64,000 bases of DNA from Chloroflexota bacterium (GTDB lineage: Bacteria > Chloroflexota > Anaerolineae > Anaerolineales > Villigracilaceae): positions 186,001 through 250,000 of the forward strand of contig JACRBN010000026.1 in the NCBI GenBank assembly GCA_016213105.1, in the 5' to 3' direction. Each line of letters starts with the position of its first letter. Positions within the stretch are counted from its first letter, which is position 1. Of this stretch, positions 60,513 through 64,000 are shown one piece after another. The position numbers and the translations under genes were made by a program. The notes beneath the pieces were generated by a model. That model was not told the DNA's origin, made no database searches, and saw nothing but the letters and a program-made list of their open reading frames with translations.

Positions 60513-62123
60513 TCAATACGATCCCTGGAAGTAGGCGTCGATCAAATCTTCCACGTTGGCATCCGTGTTCTCGCGCAGGACTGCAAAGAAATCATAGGCC
60601 GTGGCGCGTCCGTGCGAGTAGCGGGCGGTGTAATCGCGCAGGAAACGATAGAAATCATCGTCACCCATGCGGATGTTGAGGTCATAGAGGAAATTCGCGC
60701 CGTTGAGATAGGTGGCGTTGACATACGAACGGAAGGTGGCGTGATCGTACACCGTCGAGTCCACCCAGCCGCCCGGGCCGAAATAGTTCACGCGAAAATT
60801 CCACCACCAGTCATTGTAACTCGGAAAATTATAGGAATAGAAAACGTGCTCGCTGTAGGTGGCCAGCGACTCGTCCAGCCAGGGTTCGAGCGCGTGGTCA
60901 TTGCCCACCAGCCCGAACCACCAGTTGTGCGCGATCTCATGCACGCCGATGCTGACCAGGTTGCTTTTGGCCGAGCCGCCATATTCAGCGTAGAACTTAC
61001 TTGCCAGAAAGACCAGCCCGTCGAATTCCTGCCCGTCGGGGACTTCGGTCTGCACCACGCTCAGACTGTCATACGGATACGGGCCGAACTTGACGTTGAA
61101 CAGTCCCACCGCCTGGACGGCCGCCTGCAACATGCCTTCGCCCGCGCCCTCGAAGCCCTCGAAATAATACGTGCGGATCTTGACCGCCCCGACGGCTGAT
61201 TCAGATACGAGATAGCGGTCACTGGCTGAGAACACAATCGTGCGCGCGCCGTAGATGCGATAGCGCGTCCACTCGCCGTCCACCTCGCCCGGGGCGCTGG
61301 CCGCGATGACGATGGACGGGTCGCTGACCTTGAGGTTGACCTCGAAGTCGGACGCATCATACACGAGATGCTCGCCGAAGGCCGCCGCATCGTGCAGCAG
61401 CCATCCGCCGCTGTACGGCACGATGAAGGGATACCAGTCCGTCAGGTTGACCTGGTAGCCGAGATAGCCAAACGTTCCCTCGTAGGTCTTGGGCGGGATG
61501 TTCAATGTGAAGTTGAGTTTCAGGGTGGTGGCGCCCCCCACGTTCAAGGCCTGGGGCAGAATGATATTCATCCGTTCGCCGCTCAGGCTGAAATCGGTCA
61601 CGGCCGCGCCGTCCTGTTCGATAGCGCCCAACACGAAGGCCCCCGTCCACAAATTGGGCGGGACAGCCATGACGATCTCGCTCAGGGTCGTGCCCGTGTT
61701 GTTATAGTAGCGGATGGTCTCGTCGACGTTGAGGGTGCGCGCGGCATAGTCGAAGTTGACGTGGAACAGGTATTGTGTGCGGTTCCCCGCGGGCTGCGGC
61801 TCGGAGGGCGCATCGGTGGGCCGCGTGACGACCTCGGGCGTGTTCGTGACCGTCGGCGGGATGGGCGTGAGTGTCTCGGTGGCGGTCGGGCTGGGCGGCG
61901 GCGTGAACGTATAGGTCGGGACGGGCGTGCTGGCGGCGGGCTGGAACGGCGTCGCAGTGGCGGTGGCGTTCGGGTCCACGGTCACCAGGTTGAAGGTCGG
62001 GGGGATGGGGGGCGGCATCCCAGCCGTGGGCAGGCAGGCGGAGAGCAGGGTCAACAGCAACAGGCAGAGCGTGATCTGCACTGCCTGATTCGTACCGCGG
62101 AATGTGGGGGGCCGTAACGGCAT
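60513..62123 (-). CDS. M1-like zinc metallopeptidase lipoprotein
   Basis: 536 residues. Lipobox LSAC ends the signal segment; a Thr/Pro linker follows to about residue 110. The catalytic block IGVHEIAHNWWFG gives HEIAH, and DESLATYSEHVFY supplies the third zinc ligand. The upstream GxMEN motif is replaced (VQTEVPDGQEFDGLVFL), as in other M1-like peptidases that are not simple aminopeptidases. The start codon follows the stop codon of the next gene by one base, so the two are an operon of paralogues. Confidence 0.88.
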   Translation of the reverse strand: MPLRPPTFRGTNQAVQITLCLLLLTLLSACLPTAGMPPPIPPTFNLVTVDPNATATATPFQPAASTPVPTYTFTPPPSPTATETLTPIPPTVTNTPEVVTRPTDAPSEPQPAGNRTQYLFHVNFDYAARTLNVDETIRYYNNTGTTLSEIVMAVPPNLWTGAFVLGAIEQDGAAVTDFSLSGERMNIILPQALNVGGATTLKLNFTLNIPPKTYEGTFGYLGYQVNLTDWYPFIVPYSGGWLLHDAAAFGEHLVYDASDFEVNLKVSDPSIVIAASAPGEVDGEWTRYRIYGARTIVFSASDRYLVSESAVGAVKIRTYYFEGFEGAGEGMLQAAVQAVGLFNVKFGPYPYDSLSVVQTEVPDGQEFDGLVFLASKFYAEYGGSAKSNLVSIGVHEIAHNWWFGLVGNDHALEPWLDESLATYSEHVFYSYNFPSYNDWWWNFRVNYFGPGGWVDSTVYDHATFRSYVNATYLNGANFLYDLNIRMGDDDFYRFLRDYTARYSHGRATAYDFFAVLRENTDANVEDLIDAYFQGSY

Positions 62124-62124
62124 G

Positions 62125-63606
62125 TCAGTAGACGTTTTGGAAGTATTGACGGATCAGGTCGGAAATATCCGTGCTGGTGTGCGCGCGCAGGATGCGGAAG
62201 AAATCCTCGGGGGTGGAGAACCTGCCCTGCTCCTGCTGGTAGTAATCCTGCAAAAAGGCAAAGAAGACCTCATCGCCCACACGCGCGCGCAAGTCCTCGA
62301 GGAAGTGCGCCCCGCGGAAGTAGACCGCGTTGGTATACGGGCGGAATCCCTGGCCCTCATAGACGGGGATGTCCACGAAGCCCTGCGGGTTGTAGAAATC
62401 GATGCGGTAGGACCACCACCACGGCACGATGTCGGGTGAGATGCCCTCATAGTACAGCCGCTCGGAGTAGGTGGCCAGGGCCTCGTCCAGCCAGGGCTGC
62501 AGGGCCTGGTCGTTGGCGACCTGTTCGAACCACCACTGATGGGCGGTTTCGTGCGCGGCCACGAAGACGAGGTAATTTTGAAGCGTGTTGTCGTACAGGT
62601 TGTAAAAGTCGCGGCTGAGATAGTACAGGGCCGAATATTCCATGCCGTCGTTGAAGTCGCCCATCACCACCGAGAGAGACTTGTGCGGATACGGCCCGAA
62701 GCGCTGGGCGTAGATCTGCATGGATTGGACCGTGGTGAGCAGCGAGGCCTGCCCGCCGCCGTCATAGGATGGGAAGAAATAACTGGAGACCAGCACATCC
62801 CCGACCTGTTGGGTGGCGACCTTGAACTCGCGGCTCATCGAGAAGACGAAGGCGCGGCCAGCCATGAGGGTGTAGCGGGTCGCGTCGCCGTTGGGCTGGG
62901 CCGCTCCGCTGGAGGCCACGACGGGCGCGTTGATGTTCGTGAATTTGAGGTTGACCTCGTAGTCCACCGCATCGTAGACGAGATGTTCGCCGTAATACCA
63001 CGGGTCGTGCAGCACCCAATTCCCGTTGATGAAGGGGACGACGAACGGGTACCAGTTCGTCAGGTTGGACTGGGCCCGGGTGTACCCGAAGATGCGCGGA
63101 CGCGAGACGCTGGGGTCTTCCTGCTCCGCGAACGGCAGGGCCAGTGTGTACTGGATCGAGATGCCCGCCATTTTCTCGGGGTCGAGCGGCGCGGGCAGGG
63201 TCAACTCCAGGCGCTGGCCGATGAGGGTGTAGCTGGTGACGGGAGTCCCATCCACGCTTAGGGAGGTCAGCGTGAAACAGCCCGCCCACAGGTTGGGGAC
63301 GACCGCCAGCACGAGGCCTGTCAACGGTCCGCCCGTGTGATTGGGATAGACGATGCCCTGGTCCACGCTGAGGGTGTGGGCGTCATAATCCATGAGCACG
63401 TTGAGGCTGTACGCCGCCCGCGAAATGGCGGGCACCCGCGTGGCCGTCGCCGTCGGCGCGGGCACGGAAGTATATGTTGGCAGGGGCGTCAGGGTCGGCG
63501 GGGGAGTTGGGGTGGGTGTGGGCGGTTCTGCCAGCGTGGAGCAGGAGGCCAGGAATGAAAGAAGAAATAGGGAAAGGAGGGCAAGGGCGGAGAGGCGTTT
63601 GGACAT
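62125..63606 (-). CDS. M1-like zinc metallopeptidase lipoprotein
   Basis: 493 residues. Lipobox LASC, then a linker with PTPTPTPPPT. VAAHETAHQWWFEQVA gives the HETAH zinc site, with the third ligand in DEALATYSERLYY. As in the next gene the GxMEN position is changed (MGDFNDGMEYSALYYL). No Shine-Dalgarno; TAAAAT ends six bases before the ATG, so a leaderless mRNA is predicted. Confidence 0.88.
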   Translation of the reverse strand: MSKRLSALALLSLFLLSFLASCSTLAEPPTPTPTPPPTLTPLPTYTSVPAPTATATRVPAISRAAYSLNVLMDYDAHTLSVDQGIVYPNHTGGPLTGLVLAVVPNLWAGCFTLTSLSVDGTPVTSYTLIGQRLELTLPAPLDPEKMAGISIQYTLALPFAEQEDPSVSRPRIFGYTRAQSNLTNWYPFVVPFINGNWVLHDPWYYGEHLVYDAVDYEVNLKFTNINAPVVASSGAAQPNGDATRYTLMAGRAFVFSMSREFKVATQQVGDVLVSSYFFPSYDGGGQASLLTTVQSMQIYAQRFGPYPHKSLSVVMGDFNDGMEYSALYYLSRDFYNLYDNTLQNYLVFVAAHETAHQWWFEQVANDQALQPWLDEALATYSERLYYEGISPDIVPWWWSYRIDFYNPQGFVDIPVYEGQGFRPYTNAVYFRGAHFLEDLRARVGDEVFFAFLQDYYQQEQGRFSTPEDFFRILRAHTSTDISDLIRQYFQNVY

Positions 63607-63612
63607 GGGACA

Positions 63613-63618
63613 ATTTTA
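63613..63618 (-). promoter_or_regulatory. -10 box of a predicted leaderless promoter (M1-like pair)
   Basis: TAAAAT on the minus strand, six bases, ATG 63606. Confidence 0.5.
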
Positions 63619-63669
63619 TCGTATTAAACAACACCCGCGCCGGGCACGGCGCGGGGAGTATACGGCTTC

Positions 63670-63839
63670 TCGACGATTTTCAATCGTCGACCTGACCGGG
63701 GCGGTTGGTTCTGCCGTCCGCTGGCTTACAAATCCAGCGGGAGCATGTGCCCCATTACGCTCGTCGACGATTTGCAATCGTCGACCTGACAGGGCGGCTG
63801 GTTCTGCTGATCCGCTGGATTACAAATCCAGCGGGAGCA
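63670..63839. repeat. Two tandem copies of a ~76-bp palindromic element
   Basis: 63670-63745 and 63764-63839 are about 85% alike. Each contains TCGACGATTTTCAATCGTCGA-type and CCGCTGG...CCAGCGG palindromes, then GGAGCA. Non-coding; it fills most of the 238-base gap between the M1-like peptidase and the last gene. Confidence 0.85.
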
Positions 63840-63844
63840 GGGGC

Positions 63845-64000
63845 TTATCCCTCGATGGCCTTCTTCATTGTAGCCAGGGTGGCTTCGAAGGCGGTGGACA
63901 TTTGCTTCTTCATCATGTCCTCAATGCCGGGCATCTTGGGCATTCCAGGCGGGGTCAGCACGGCATCCACCTGCATGGTGAGTTTCGTGCCATCGCCGTT
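63845..64000 (-). CDS. C-terminal end of an SRPBCC-like protein (partial)
   Basis: The last 51 codons, with the stop at 63845; the rest lies beyond the window. It reads NGDGTKLTMQVDAVL, then GIEDMMKKQMSTAFEATLAT, and ends MKKAIEG. A beta strand followed by a long C-terminal helix is the ending of START/SRPBCC (polyketide cyclase-like) lipid-binding folds. Only a tentative family call is possible. Confidence 0.6.
   Translation of the reverse strand, partial: NGDGTKLTMQVDAVLTPPGMPKMPGIEDMMKKQMSTAFEATLATMKKAIEG

Overview
The window looks like a chromosomal segment from a GC-rich member of the Chloroflexota, most likely class Anaerolineae. This is inferred from gene style, not from a marker gene: there is no rRNA and I saw no tRNA. 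The style includes lipoproteins with long Thr/Pro linkers after the lipobox, surface proteins ending in three Cys-containing SLH repeats, a bare LuxR-type HTH protein, heterodimeric ABC exporters, and many short palindromic dispersed repeats between genes. Most genes have codon use typical of GC-rich genomes. AT-rich patches (5.1-5.9, 14.8-18.4, 21.2-21.6, 22.7-23.2 and 24.2-24.7 kb) look acquired or less constrained.

Layout. 0-1.8 kb: the end of one SLH protein and a complete SGNH-like/SLH surface protein. 1.8-8.3 kb (minus): an ATP-grasp ligase, a Mocos-like class V aminotransferase, a NUDIX hydrolase, a membrane protein, a family-3 acyltransferase and a Fic AMPylase-like protein. 8.4-12.9 kb (minus): marR plus two ABC half-transporters forming one heterodimeric exporter operon. 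13.0-14.6 kb: an M1-like lipoprotein peptidase. 14.7-18.4 kb: an AT-rich island holding a G13 tract next to a TATAAT box, a LuxR-type HTH gene, a secreted protein, and an SLH gene whose start was split by an IS4-type insertion. A truncated Aim24-like gene follows.

18.7-24.1 kb: a bacterial homologue of plant cycloeucalenol cycloisomerase, then accC, BCCP, MaoC and CitE-like genes (acyl-CoA/branched-chain catabolism) with two AT-rich membrane-protein genes inserted between them. 24.1-24.8 kb: a RAYT transposase bracketed by its REP palindromes. 24.8-32.3 kb: EamA transporter, GNAT-like protein, SDR, small lipoproteins and an M3 oligopeptidase. 32.5-36.2 kb: a cation-efflux protein, a PH/SHOCT membrane protein and lepA. 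36.3-42.4 kb: a flippase-like protein, a CDP-paratose-2-epimerase-like SDR and two Tat-exported sulfatase-fold paralogues that have Thr at the nucleophile position; together they suggest surface glycan or lipid modification. 42.4-48.6 kb: rlmB, a GH1 glucosidase, an MNT/HEPN pair, tex and an APH(6)-like kinase. 48.8-52.5 kb: a second heterodimeric ABC exporter. 52.6-53.3 kb: a second MNT/HEPN pair, flanked by a duplicated end of the ABC gene. 53.4-63.6 kb: GH25-like, EEP nuclease-like, phosphatase, NUDIX, EamA, SDR, ribA, a RibD-type reductase, an alpha/beta hydrolase and two tandem M1-like lipoprotein peptidases. The last 156 bases encode the C-terminus of an SRPBCC-like protein.

Two genome-wide habits stand out. 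First, at least nine genes have a -10-like hexamer ending 6-7 bases before the ATG and no Shine-Dalgarno sequence, which predicts leaderless mRNAs. Second, dispersed repeats are embedded in gene ends and even inside reading frames: three GTAGGGGC-type palindromes supply the TAG stop codon of three different genes, and the APH-like kinase and Tex carry in-frame repeat-like insertions.
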